From the NCBI RefSeq assembly GCF_014518425.1, contig NZ_JACVCU010000007.1:1-64000 (forward strand): a DNA stretch of 64,000 nucleotides. Direction: 5' to 3'. Positions 25,352 to 33,182 of this stretch are shown one piece after another. Source of the stretch: Terrabacter sp. MAHUQ-38 (lineage in GTDB: Bacteria > Actinomycetota > Actinomycetes > Actinomycetales > Dermatophilaceae). The number at the start of each line of letters is the position of its first letter. Position 1 is the stretch's first letter. The translations under genes and the position numbers were made by a program. The notes under the pieces were generated by a model. It made no database searches, was not told where the DNA came from, and was given only the letters and a program-made list of their open reading frames with translations.

Positions 25352-26142
25352 GCACGGCGATGCAGCGCAGTCGCGAGCGTGTGCTCGACTACGCCCGACG
25401 GGTGCGGGCGCGAGAGACGATCCTCGGCTACTGGGTCATCATCGACTCGCCGGTGTCGACGGAGCGGATCGCCCGGCTCGGCTACGACTACGTCTGCTTC
25501 GACGCCCAGCACGGGCTGTTGGACTACAAGGGCATCCTCGCCGGGATGACGGCGATCGACGCCGGCGGCGAGTCGGTCGGCATGGTGCGGGTCGGCGCCA
25601 ACGACCCGTTCCTCATCGGCCAGGCCCTCGACTCGGGCGCTGCCGGCATCATCGTGCCGCTGGTCAACACGGCCGAGGACGCGGCTCGTGCGGTGTCGTT
25701 CGCGAAGTACCCGCCGGACGGCATCCGCTCCTACGGCCCGATGCGCTCGCAGCTGCGCATCGGCCCCAACCCGGCCGACTCGAACGCCGCGACAGTGGTG
25801 CTCGCGATGATCGAGACGCCACAGGGCCTCGAGAACGTCGAGGCCATCGCGGCGACGCCGGGCATCGACGGGCTCTACATCGGTCCGTCCGACCTGCGCA
25901 TCGCCGTCGGTGGTGCGACGTCGACCGACCCAGCCGTCGGCGAGGCGTTCGAGTCAGCTGTCGAGCGGGTCCTGCGGGCGGCCGAGTCGGCGGGCATTGC
26001 TGCCGGGTTCCACACTCCCAGTGGGGAGGTCGCGGCCAAGCGTCTCGGCCAGGGCTTCACGCTCGCCACGGTCTCCTCCGACCTCATCCACCTCGAGCAG
26101 GCGGCGACCGCCCACCTCAAGGCCGCCCGGGGAGCGTCGTGA
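25348..26142 (+). CDS. HpcH/HpaI-family class II aldolase
   Basis: The 264-aa protein matches metal-dependent aldolases of 2-keto-3-deoxy sugar acids (GarL, YfaU, HpaI). Visible are FDAQHGLLDY with the catalytic His55, an Arg in MVRVGAND, the metal-binding Glu of AMIETPQG and Asp of YIGPSDLRIA. These enzymes release pyruvate and an aldehyde (for example tartronate semialdehyde or lactaldehyde). In this operon it probably performs the retro-aldol step on the breakdown product. It overlaps its neighbours by 4 bp at each end. Confidence 0.92.
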   Translation: MSTAMQRSRERVLDYARRVRARETILGYWVIIDSPVSTERIARLGYDYVCFDAQHGLLDYKGILAGMTAIDAGGESVGMVRVGANDPFLIGQALDSGAAGIIVPLVNTAEDAARAVSFAKYPPDGIRSYGPMRSQLRIGPNPADSNAATVVLAMIETPQGLENVEAIAATPGIDGLYIGPSDLRIAVGGATSTDPAVGEAFESAVERVLRAAESAGIAAGFHTPSGEVAAKRLGQGFTLATVSSDLIHLEQAATAHLKAARGAS

Positions 26143-27368
26143 GCCTGGCCGGCGCCGGCACGATCCCGGCCGACGGTGTCCTGCGGCCGCGTGACGGGGG
26201 CGGCCGCACGGCATACCTCCCGACCCCGACGGTGCAGTGCCACGCGGCCAACCTCGCGTGGCTGCCCAACGGCGACCTCGCGTGCGCCTGGTTCGGCGGG
26301 ACGCAGGAGGGTGTCAGCGACATCACCGCGTACCTCTCGCGTATGCCGTCCGGCTCGGACACGTGGCTCGACCCGGTGCCGCTCAGCGACGACCCCTCGC
26401 GCTCGGAACAGAACCCTGTCCTCTTCACGGCACCCGACGGCGACCTGTGGTTGCTCTACACGGCTCAGCTCGCCGGCAACCAGGACACCTCGGAGGTGCG
26501 CCGGCGTGTGTCGCGTGACGGCGGCGACACCTGGGAGCCTCCGACGGTGCTGCTGCCGGCGACGTCGGCCGGCGGTGTGTTCGTGCGCCAGCCGCCCGTC
26601 ACGCTGGCGAGTGGCCGCATCCTGCTGCCCGTCTTCAACTGCGTGACGGTGCCGGGGGAGAAGTGGGTCGGCAACGCGGACACGTCGAGCGTGTGGTGGA
26701 GCGACGACGGTGGCGCCACGTGGGCCGAGACGGCGGTGCCCGGGTCGCTGGGCTGCGTCCACATGAACATCATCGTGCGACAGGACGGCTCGCTCTGGGC
26801 GTGCTTCCGCAGCCGCTGGGCCGACCACATCTGGGAGACGACGTCGACCGATGAGGGGTTGACGTGGGCCGCGCCGACGCCGACCGGGCTGCCCAACAAC
26901 AACTCCTCGATACAGGCCGCCGGCCTCGGTGGAGAAGAGGTCGCGCTCGTCTTCAACCGAAGCTCGTCGGCCGATGCCACCGAGCGCCGGATGTCGCTCT
27001 ACGACGAGATCGACGACGAGGGCGTGCGTGACGGGCTCGAGGGTCCGGTCGTCGCGGAGCCGTCGCCCGAGACGGCCGAGGGCCGGCGGACCGCCTTCTG
27101 GGGTGCTCCGCGAGCACCGATGACGCTCGGCCTCAGCCCGGACGACGGGCGCTCGTGGCCGGTCACCGTCGACCTCGAGACCGGCGACGGCTACTGCATG
27201 TCCAACAACTCGCGCGACGGCCTCAACCGCGAGCTCTCCTATCCCTCGGTGCTGCCCGGCCGTGACGGCGACCTGCACGTCGCCTACACGTACCACCGGC
27301 GGGCCATCAAGCACGTGCACCTGCCCGCCGACGTCGTCGACCGCTTCCGAGCGAGCGCATCGCGGTGA
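26139..27368 (+). CDS. Cytoplasmic Asp-box (BNR/sialidase-fold) glycosidase- or lyase-like protein
   Basis: The 409-aa protein has a sialidase-like beta-propeller signature: four Asp-boxes of the form S-x-D-x-G-x-T/S-W at about residues 125, 188, 236 and 333 (SRDGGDTW, SDDGGATW, STDEGLTW, SPDDGRSW). The wording resembles the BNR_2 'exo-alpha-sialidase' group. There is no signal peptide, so it should act on an imported substrate. No N-acetylneuraminate lyase, epimerase or NagA/NagB-type gene is nearby, so a true sialidase role is doubtful; uronic-acid glycosides are an alternative. GTG at 26139 overlaps the aldolase stop (GTGA). Confidence 0.82.
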   Translation: MSLAGAGTIPADGVLRPRDGGGRTAYLPTPTVQCHAANLAWLPNGDLACAWFGGTQEGVSDITAYLSRMPSGSDTWLDPVPLSDDPSRSEQNPVLFTAPDGDLWLLYTAQLAGNQDTSEVRRRVSRDGGDTWEPPTVLLPATSAGGVFVRQPPVTLASGRILLPVFNCVTVPGEKWVGNADTSSVWWSDDGGATWAETAVPGSLGCVHMNIIVRQDGSLWACFRSRWADHIWETTSTDEGLTWAAPTPTGLPNNNSSIQAAGLGGEEVALVFNRSSSADATERRMSLYDEIDDEGVRDGLEGPVVAEPSPETAEGRRTAFWGAPRAPMTLGLSPDDGRSWPVTVDLETGDGYCMSNNSRDGLNRELSYPSVLPGRDGDLHVAYTYHRRAIKHVHLPADVVDRFRASASR

Positions 27369-28069
27369 GGGATCCCGCAGCACGCAGCGCGGTCGTGACG
27401 GGGGCCAGCTCGGGCATCGGGCTCGCCATCGCCCACGACCTCGTAGCGGCCGGGTGGGAGGTGCTCGGCCTGAGCCGCTCGCGCGGCGCGCTGTCGGACG
27501 CCGCCACGTGGGTGCCCTGCGACTTGGCCGACCTCACGTCGACCGGCGAAGCCGTGCAGGCGGTGCGCGAGGCCCTGGCCGGCGGCGTCGGCGCCGTCGT
27601 CCATGCCGCCGGGCTGCAGTACTCGGCCGGAGTCGGGCGCCTGCGGCCCGACCACGGCGGGCAGATGTGGGCCGTGCACGTGCGCGGGGCCGAGCTCGTG
27701 GTCGGCGGGCTCGTCGATGCCCTCGTCGACGACTGCCGCGTCGTGCTCGTCGGCAGCCGGACGATGACCGGCGTGCCCGGCAAGAGCCAGTACGCCGCGA
27801 CGAAGGCCGCGCTCGCCGCGATGGCCCGCGCGTGGGCGGCCGAGCTCGCACCGCGTCGGATCACCGTCAACGTCGTGGCGCCCGGGCCGACGCGCACGGC
27901 CATGCTCGACGACCCGAACCGTGCGTCGGTGCCGCCCGTCCAGCCGCCACTCGGCCGTCTCGTCGAGCCGTCCGAGGTGGCGGCGCTGACCCGGTTCCTG
28001 CTCGAGCCGACCGGTGCGATGGTGACCGGTCAGACGATCGTCATCTGCGGCGGCGCCTCGCTGGGCTGA
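27365..28069 (+). CDS. Short-chain dehydrogenase/reductase (SDR)
   Basis: The 234-aa classical SDR has the cofactor motif TGASSGIG (residues 12-19), a catalytic Ser in VGSRTMTG and the Y-x-x-x-K pair in QYAATKAAL. It is the last gene of the nine-gene acid-sugar operon, overlapping the Asp-box gene by 4 bp. A dehydrogenase acting on the released sugar or sugar acid is inferred; family members vary too much to name the substrate. Confidence 0.9.
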   Translation: MRDPAARSAVVTGASSGIGLAIAHDLVAAGWEVLGLSRSRGALSDAATWVPCDLADLTSTGEAVQAVREALAGGVGAVVHAAGLQYSAGVGRLRPDHGGQMWAVHVRGAELVVGGLVDALVDDCRVVLVGSRTMTGVPGKSQYAATKAALAAMARAWAAELAPRRITVNVVAPGPTRTAMLDDPNRASVPPVQPPLGRLVEPSEVAALTRFLLEPTGAMVTGQTIVICGGASLG

Positions 28070-28125
28070 GCGGTAGCGCCGCAGAGGTCCGTACTTGCGA
28101 CCCCGAGCTGCGCGTCGGGTCCCGG

Positions 28126-29322
28126 TCAGGCTGTGACGTTCTCGAGGACCACGGCCAGACCCTGGCCGACCCCGATGCAGATGCACGCGACGCCCCAGCG
28201 CCCGCCCGAACGCTGGATGCTCCGGGCGAGGGTGCCGAGGATGCGGCCGCCCGAGGCGCCGAGCGGGTGGCCGATGGCGATGGCGCCGCCGTGGCGGTTG
28301 ACGATCTCGGGGTCGATGCCCCACGCATCGAGGCAGGCGAGCGACTGGGCGGCGAAAGCCTCGTTGAGCTCGACCGCTGACACGTCGCCCCAGCCGATGC
28401 CGGCGCGGGCGAGTGCGATGTCCGCCGCCTCGACGGGTGCGAAACCGAAGAACTGCGGGTCGATCGCGCTCGCGCCGCGGCCGGCGATGCGGGCCAGTGG
28501 GGGAAGCCCGAGGCGCTCCTGCGCGCGCTCGCTGCCGAGCAGGACCGCGGAGGCGCCGTCGTTGAGCGGCGAGGCGTTGCCGGCCGTGACGGTGCCACCC
28601 TCCGTGCGGAAGGACGTGCGCAGCCCGGCGAGGCGCTCGGGTGTCGTGTCCGCCCGGATCGACTCGTCGCGCGCGAGGTCGACACCCGGGACGGGCACGA
28701 CGAGGTCGTCGTAGAAGCCATCGGCCCAGGCGGCGTCGGCGAGCCGGTGGGACCGCGCGGCGAACGCGTCCTGCCGCTCCCGTGTTATGCCGTGCCGCTC
28801 ACGCAGCTGCTCGGTCGCCTCGCCCAGCGACACGGTCCATTCGGACGGCATCCTCGGGTTGACGAGCCGCCAGCCGAGGGTCGTCGATGAGAGGTCCAGG
28901 TTGCCTGCGGGATAAGGCTTCTCGGTCTTCGGCAGGACCCACGGCGCACGGCTCATCGACTCGACGCCGCCGACGAGCACGACGTCGGCATCGGCCGTCG
29001 CGATCTGGCGGGACCCGATCATCGCCGCGTCGAGGCTCGACCCGCAGAGGCGGTTGACCGTCGAGCCCGGGATGCTGGTCGGCAGGCCGGCCAGGAGTGT
29101 GGCCATGCGCGCGACGTTGCGGTTCTCCTCACCGGCGCCGTTCGCGTTGCCGAAGACCACCTCGTCGACCTGCCCGGCGCCGTCGCCGGCGAGGCCGGGG
29201 GAGCGGTCGACGACCGACCGCACGACGAGGGCGGCGAGGTCGTCGGGTCGGGTCCCCGCCAGGGCGCCGCCGTAGCGGCCGAACGGAGTGCGGACGGCGT
29301 CGTAGACGAACGCGTCGATCAC
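28126..29322 (-). CDS. Thiolase (acetyl-CoA C-acyltransferase, PcaF-like)
   Basis: The 398-aa thiolase has the acyl-accepting Cys93 in NRLCGSSLDAA, the His352 of GHPLGASG and the second active-site Cys382 in CICIGVGQG. Wording is closest to beta-ketoadipyl-CoA thiolases (PcaF/PaaJ) and related degradative thiolases. It is monocistronic, so the pathway is not indicated by neighbours. GTG at 29322 is used; GAGGAAG lies upstream, and the longer reading frame would run toward the tRNA-Lys region without similarity. Confidence 0.92.
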   Translation of the reverse strand: MIDAFVYDAVRTPFGRYGGALAGTRPDDLAALVVRSVVDRSPGLAGDGAGQVDEVVFGNANGAGEENRNVARMATLLAGLPTSIPGSTVNRLCGSSLDAAMIGSRQIATADADVVLVGGVESMSRAPWVLPKTEKPYPAGNLDLSSTTLGWRLVNPRMPSEWTVSLGEATEQLRERHGITRERQDAFAARSHRLADAAWADGFYDDLVVPVPGVDLARDESIRADTTPERLAGLRTSFRTEGGTVTAGNASPLNDGASAVLLGSERAQERLGLPPLARIAGRGASAIDPQFFGFAPVEAADIALARAGIGWGDVSAVELNEAFAAQSLACLDAWGIDPEIVNRHGGAIAIGHPLGASGGRILGTLARSIQRSGGRWGVACICIGVGQGLAVVLENVTA

Positions 29323-29386
29323 GGTCGGGGACTTCCTCGTCGGAGCGGACGGCATGCGGCAGGGCGCATGCCACAGCAGGTGCTCG

Positions 29387-29459
29387 TGGGCCCCGTCGGG
29401 CTCGAACCGACGACCAGCGGATTAAAAGTCCGACGCTCTACCGACTGAGCTAGAGGCCC
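29387..29459 (-). tRNA. tRNA-Lys (anticodon TTT)
   Basis: A 73-nt cloverleaf on the minus strand without encoded CCA: acceptor arms GGGCCTC and GGGGCCC, D arm AGCTCAGTCGGTAGAGC, anticodon loop CTTTTAA with TTT, T loop GTTCGAGC, discriminator A. The outermost anticodon-stem pair is a T-C mismatch. No integrase or att repeat is seen beside it. Confidence 0.94.
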
Positions 29460-29591
29460 GGGACGTCGCAGTGTTGCACCAGCAACGGTAGGAACATCCG
29501 TCGGGTGGTTCCAGTCGTGCGCCGTCGTGCCGCCCAGTATGCACGACACCGACGGCGTGCCCACCGCGTCCCCACCGGTCCTCACACGTCC

Positions 29592-30839
29592 TCACCGATG
29601 CCCGGACCACCGGGCGGGAGCCTCACCCGTCGCGCAGGCGAGCAGCGCCGCAGCGGTCGAGACGGCTGCGAGCAGCCAGAACACGTTCGGGGAGCCGCCC
29701 AAGGGGGTGGTCAGCGCTGCCCCGGCCCACGGGGCGAGGGCGCCGGCGATGGTGACTGGGGCGGCCAGGGTGGCGGTGAGTCGCCCGTAGGCCACGGTGC
29801 CCCACCGGTCCGGAACCGCGGTCGCCTGCAGGAGGGTCAGGTTGCCGCGGACCACGCCGGCCGCCATCGCTGCCACGGTCAGCAGCCAGATGGGGCCGGA
29901 GACGGCAGTGAGCAGCGCCGTGGTCGCTCCGCCGGCCAGGATGAGTGCGGCCGTCCGGGTCCGCGCACGGGTTCGCGCGGCCAGTGGCGCGTAGAGGATG
30001 CGGCCGAGGGTCTGTCCGAGGCCACCGAGGCCGAGCCCCCACGCGGCCTCGCTGGTGGTGGCGCCACGGTGTGTCAGCAGCGGGATGAGCCCGAAGACGA
30101 CGGCATACATGGCGAACCCCGACAGGGTTAGCGCCGCGGCCAGGAGCAGGAAGTGGCGGCTGCGGACGATGCTCGTGGAGACCTCGTCGGTTCCGGGGCC
30201 CTCCGGCGAGCCGTGGGACCGGTGCTGGGGGACCAGCGGTGCCCAGGGGCCGCGGAGAGCGACCGCGTGCAGGGGCGCCGCGACGACGAGGACGACGAAG
30301 GCCAGCACGAGACCGGCCTGGCGCCACCCGAGCGTGTCGGTCAGGGCGGCCGTGACGGGGGCGAAGACGGTGCTGGCGAGGCCGCCGGCGAGCGTGACGG
30401 TCGTCAGGGCGCGGACGGGCTGGGGGCCGTACCAGCGGGTGAGGGCCACGAACGCCGGCTGGTAGAACGTCGCGGCCATCGCGAACCCGGCCAGCACCCA
30501 CGCGGCAGCGAACACGGGCAGGCTCCCGGCGGTGGCGATCACTGCGAACGCCACCGCCCCGAGCACTGAACCGAGGGCCATCACCCGGCGTGGGCCGGTG
30601 CGGTCGACGAGGTGCCCGACGGGGATCCCGACCACGGCGGAGACGACGAGCGCCGTCGAGAAGGCCGCCGTCACGGACGTCGGTGACCACCCGGTGTCGC
30701 GGGTGATCGTGGGCAGCATGACGGGGAACGCGTAGTAGAGCACGCCCCAACCGACGACCTGCGTGACGCACAGCGCCGGCAGCGCCAAGCGTGGTCGCGC
30801 CGCCCGGCTCGCCGACCGCCGGGTGTCCGACGTCAGCAT
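29592..30839 (-). CDS. Major facilitator superfamily transporter in the arsenic cluster
   Basis: The 415-aa protein has about 12 transmembrane helices, the MFS loop 2-3 motif HLVDRTGPRR, and a central cytoplasmic loop (about residues 195-225). It begins within the last 7 bp of the ArsO-like flavoprotein gene, so the two are cotranscribed. MFS proteins in other ars operons (ArsK, ArsJ) export arsenite or organoarsenicals; the same role is inferred here, and direct similarity to either was not established. No ArsB or Acr3 arsenite pump is found in the cluster. Confidence 0.88.
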   Translation of the reverse strand: MLTSDTRRSASRAARPRLALPALCVTQVVGWGVLYYAFPVMLPTITRDTGWSPTSVTAAFSTALVVSAVVGIPVGHLVDRTGPRRVMALGSVLGAVAFAVIATAGSLPVFAAAWVLAGFAMAATFYQPAFVALTRWYGPQPVRALTTVTLAGGLASTVFAPVTAALTDTLGWRQAGLVLAFVVLVVAAPLHAVALRGPWAPLVPQHRSHGSPEGPGTDEVSTSIVRSRHFLLLAAALTLSGFAMYAVVFGLIPLLTHRGATTSEAAWGLGLGGLGQTLGRILYAPLAARTRARTRTAALILAGGATTALLTAVSGPIWLLTVAAMAAGVVRGNLTLLQATAVPDRWGTVAYGRLTATLAAPVTIAGALAPWAGAALTTPLGGSPNVFWLLAAVSTAAALLACATGEAPARWSGHR

Positions 30840-32263
30840 CCGCCGGATCCGGCGGCTCCTGCGCTCGACGGGGCGCCGATCTGGATCAGCTGGGGCGCGG
30901 CGGAGCAGCAGCCGCCCGGGGCGCCGCTCCCGTCGGCCTTGGCGGCATCCGGCTCGTCGAAGAGCCCGGCGCCGCCGCAGACACCGGTCTCCGGGAGGGT
31001 GAGCTCGACGCGCGAGGCAGCCTCGTGGTCGCCCGCGAGCGCGGCGGTGACAGACCGGACCTGCTCGTAGCCGGTCATCGCGAGGAACGTCGGCGCGCGT
31101 CCGTACGACTTCATCCCGACGACGTAGACGCCCTGCTCGTCGTGGGTGAGCTCGGCCGCCCCGTGCGGGTAGACGGTGCCGCACGAGTGCACGTTGGGGT
31201 CGATGAGCGGTGCGAGGCCGACGGGAGCCTCGAGCCGGTCGTCGAGGCGCAGGCGCAGCTCGGACATGATCGAGTGGTCGGGCCGGAAGCCGGTCAGGCC
31301 GATGACCTCGTCCAGGCCGTCGACGCGGCGCCCGTCCTCGCTCACGAGGCTCATCGTCACGTCCTCCGCGTCCGTTCCGTCGAGCTCGACGACTTCGGTG
31401 CGGAAGCCGGCGACGACCTCGACGTGTCCTGCCGCCACCGCGTCGCGGGCGCGCAGCCCGAGAGCGCCGCGCGCGGGCAGCTGGTCGGAGTCGCCGCCTC
31501 CGTATGCGTTGCCCACCGTTCCCCGACGCAGCACCCAGACCGCGCGGGTGCCCGGCACCTGCTCGGCGAGCGCGGCCAGGGCGACGAGGGCGGTCAGCGC
31601 GGAGTGGCCGGATCCGACCACGGCGGTGCGCCTGCCGCCGAACCGGGCGAGGTCGCCGGGGTCATGCGTGTCCGGGACCCGATAGGAGACCCGTTCGGCG
31701 ACGGCGGGGTCGTGCTCGCCGTCGGCGGGGTAGCCGTCGCTCCCGAGTGGGTTGGGGCGCGTCCATGTGCCGGACGCGTCGACGACGGCGGTGGCGATGA
31801 GGCGCCGCGTGCGCCCGTCGGGGTGGTGCACGTGGATGGTGAAGGGCTGACTGTCGCGACCCGAGTCGACGACGCGGTCACGACCTAGCCGGGCGACGCC
31901 CGTCACGGTGACGCCGTACTCGACGCGGTCGCCCAGGGCGTCAGCGAGCGGCTGCAGGTACCGCTCGGCCCACTCGGCGCCGGTCGGGTAGCGCGCCGGG
32001 TCGGGCTCGCTCCAGCCGCGCCGGGAGAGCAACCTCCGAGCGGCCGGGTCGACGAGCTCGGCCCAGCGGGAGAACAGCCGCACGTGGCCCCACGAGGCCA
32101 CGGACGCCCCGGCGCGGTTCCCCCGCTCGAGCACGACGGGCTCGAGGCCGCGCTCGAGCAGGTGCGCCGCGGCGGCGAGGCCGATGGGCCCGGCTCCGAT
32201 GACCACAACGGGTGCGGCGGCGTTCGGGCCCGGTGACGGGGCGAGGGTGGGCGTGCTGCTCAT
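30833..32263 (-). CDS. Flavin-dependent monooxygenase-like oxidoreductase (ArsO-like) with Cys-rich tail
   Basis: The 476-aa flavoprotein has an N-terminal FAD Rossmann motif VIGAGPIGLAAA and a second dinucleotide motif VVGSGHSALTAL. ArsO proteins of this type are coded in actinobacterial ars operons (for example the Streptomyces plasmid pHZ227 cluster) and are proposed arsenic-related monooxygenases. ATG at 32263 is set by GGAGG 5 nt upstream. The C terminus is unusual: CGG, GGCCSA and a terminal GGC give at least four cysteines in the last 60 residues, which may bind metalloid. Transcribed from a promoter overlapping the arsR operator. Confidence 0.85.
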   Translation of the reverse strand: MSSTPTLAPSPGPNAAAPVVVIGAGPIGLAAAAHLLERGLEPVVLERGNRAGASVASWGHVRLFSRWAELVDPAARRLLSRRGWSEPDPARYPTGAEWAERYLQPLADALGDRVEYGVTVTGVARLGRDRVVDSGRDSQPFTIHVHHPDGRTRRLIATAVVDASGTWTRPNPLGSDGYPADGEHDPAVAERVSYRVPDTHDPGDLARFGGRRTAVVGSGHSALTALVALAALAEQVPGTRAVWVLRRGTVGNAYGGGDSDQLPARGALGLRARDAVAAGHVEVVAGFRTEVVELDGTDAEDVTMSLVSEDGRRVDGLDEVIGLTGFRPDHSIMSELRLRLDDRLEAPVGLAPLIDPNVHSCGTVYPHGAAELTHDEQGVYVVGMKSYGRAPTFLAMTGYEQVRSVTAALAGDHEAASRVELTLPETGVCGGAGLFDEPDAAKADGSGAPGGCCSAAPQLIQIGAPSSAGAAGSGGC

Positions 32264-32345
32264 GGGAACCTCCGGGCACCGTGGTCGCTCAGGGGAAACG
32301 GCCACCTGGTTTGATTCGACGGCTGTCGATGTCCTGACAGGCGCC

Positions 32346-32390
32346 ATCTTGCGCCTCGTATCGACAGATGTCAACATAGACATATGTCGA
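32346..32390. promoter_or_regulatory. Divergent arsO/arsR promoter region with ArsR-type operator
   Basis: Leftward promoter: perfect TTGACA (minus strand, 32369-32374), 17 bp, CAAGAT (32346-32351). Operator: TCGACAGATGTC (32361-32372), 6 bp, GACATATGTCGA (32379-32390), an 11/12-bp inverted repeat that covers the leftward -35 and the arsR start codon. Rightward: TTGCGC (32349-32354), 17 bp, CAACAT (32372-32377), predicting transcription to begin at or near the arsR ATG. A single bound repressor would shut both genes. Confidence 0.7.
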
Positions 32391-32752
32391 ATCTGCTGCC
32401 GGTCCTCGATGTGTCGTCCAGCGCCACTGCTGTCGCCGAGCCGTGCTGCACGCCGCTGACTCGTGCGCCTCTCGCAGTGGAGGACGCGGAGCGCGCCGCC
32501 GGCATGTTCAAGGCGCTCGGCGACCCTGTGCGGCTGCGCCTCTTCTCGAACGTCGCCTCAGCGGACGGTGGCGAGACCTGTGTGTGCGACATCCAGGACG
32601 TCGGGGTGTCACAGCCGACCGTCTCGCACCACCTGAAGAAGCTGCGCGAGGCCGGGCTCCTCGAGTCGGAGCGTCGCGGTACGTGGGTGTACTACCGGGT
32701 CGCGCCCGGGGTCCTGGCCGTCATGGCCGCGCTGCTCACTCCCGACGCGTGA
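32384..32752 (+). CDS. arsR: ArsR-family arsenite-responsive repressor
   Basis: The 122-aa winged-helix repressor has the metalloid-binding helix ETCVCDI (Cys66, Cys68), plus vicinal Cys21-Cys22 near the N terminus that could supply a further ligand, and recognition helix QPTVSHHLKKL. Binding of As(III) to the cysteines releases DNA in known ArsR proteins. The ATG lies inside the operator and has no Shine-Dalgarno, so the message is probably leaderless. Its 3' end overlaps the convergent arsC by 17 bp. Confidence 0.93.
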   Translation: MSNLLPVLDVSSSATAVAEPCCTPLTRAPLAVEDAERAAGMFKALGDPVRLRLFSNVASADGGETCVCDIQDVGVSQPTVSHHLKKLREAGLLESERRGTWVYYRVAPGVLAVMAALLTPDA

Positions 32753-33182
32753 CCGGTGCGAGCTCGACGGGCTCGACCCCGAGCTCGGTGAGCAGCGTGC
32801 GCACGCGCTCCTTGATCTCGTCGCGGATCGGACGGACGGCGTCGACGCCGTGCCCGGCCGGGTCGGCGAGCTCCCAGTCCTCGTAGCGCTTGCCGGGAAA
32901 GATCGGGCAGGTGTCGCCGCAACCCATGGTGATGACGACGTCGGAGGCCCGAACGGCATCGGTGGTGAGGATCTTGGGCGTCTCGGTCGAGATGTCGATG
33001 CCCTCCTCGAGCATCGCCTCACGGACGGCGGGGTTGACCTCGTCGGCGGGCGCCGACCCGGCCGAACGCACCTCGACGGCGCCCCCGGACAGGTGGTGCG
33101 TGTAGGCCGCTGCCATCTGCGAGCGACCTGCGTTGTGGACGCAGACGTAGAGCACGCGGGGGCGGGCGGTGTCGGAGGTCAT
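32736..33182 (-). CDS. arsC: Arsenate reductase ArsC (low-molecular-weight phosphatase fold)
   Basis: The 148-aa reductase carries the P-loop C14-V-H-N-A-G-R20-S, catalytic Asp107 in LADPAG, and Cys88/Cys92 in TMGCGDTCP. It reduces arsenate to arsenite. Either the thioredoxin-linked triple-Cys mechanism or the actinobacterial mycothiol/mycoredoxin route is possible; mycothiol genes (mshD) are in this window. ATGA overlap with the upstream aquaporin gene shows cotranscription. Confidence 0.94.
   Translation of the reverse strand: MTSDTARPRVLYVCVHNAGRSQMAAAYTHHLSGGAVEVRSAGSAPADEVNPAVREAMLEEGIDISTETPKILTTDAVRASDVVITMGCGDTCPIFPGKRYEDWELADPAGHGVDAVRPIRDEIKERVRTLLTELGVEPVELAPVTRRE

Noticed and set aside
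26139-27368. Sialic-acid utilisation cluster
   Set aside because: Only the Asp-box protein points that way; no neuraminate lyase, epimerase, kinase or GlcNAc-6-P genes are present, while tetronate-type genes are.
29387-29591. tRNA-Lys as an attachment site for a genomic island carrying the arsenic genes
   Set aside because: No integrase, no repeated tRNA 3' end and no composition shift were seen; adjacency alone is not evidence.
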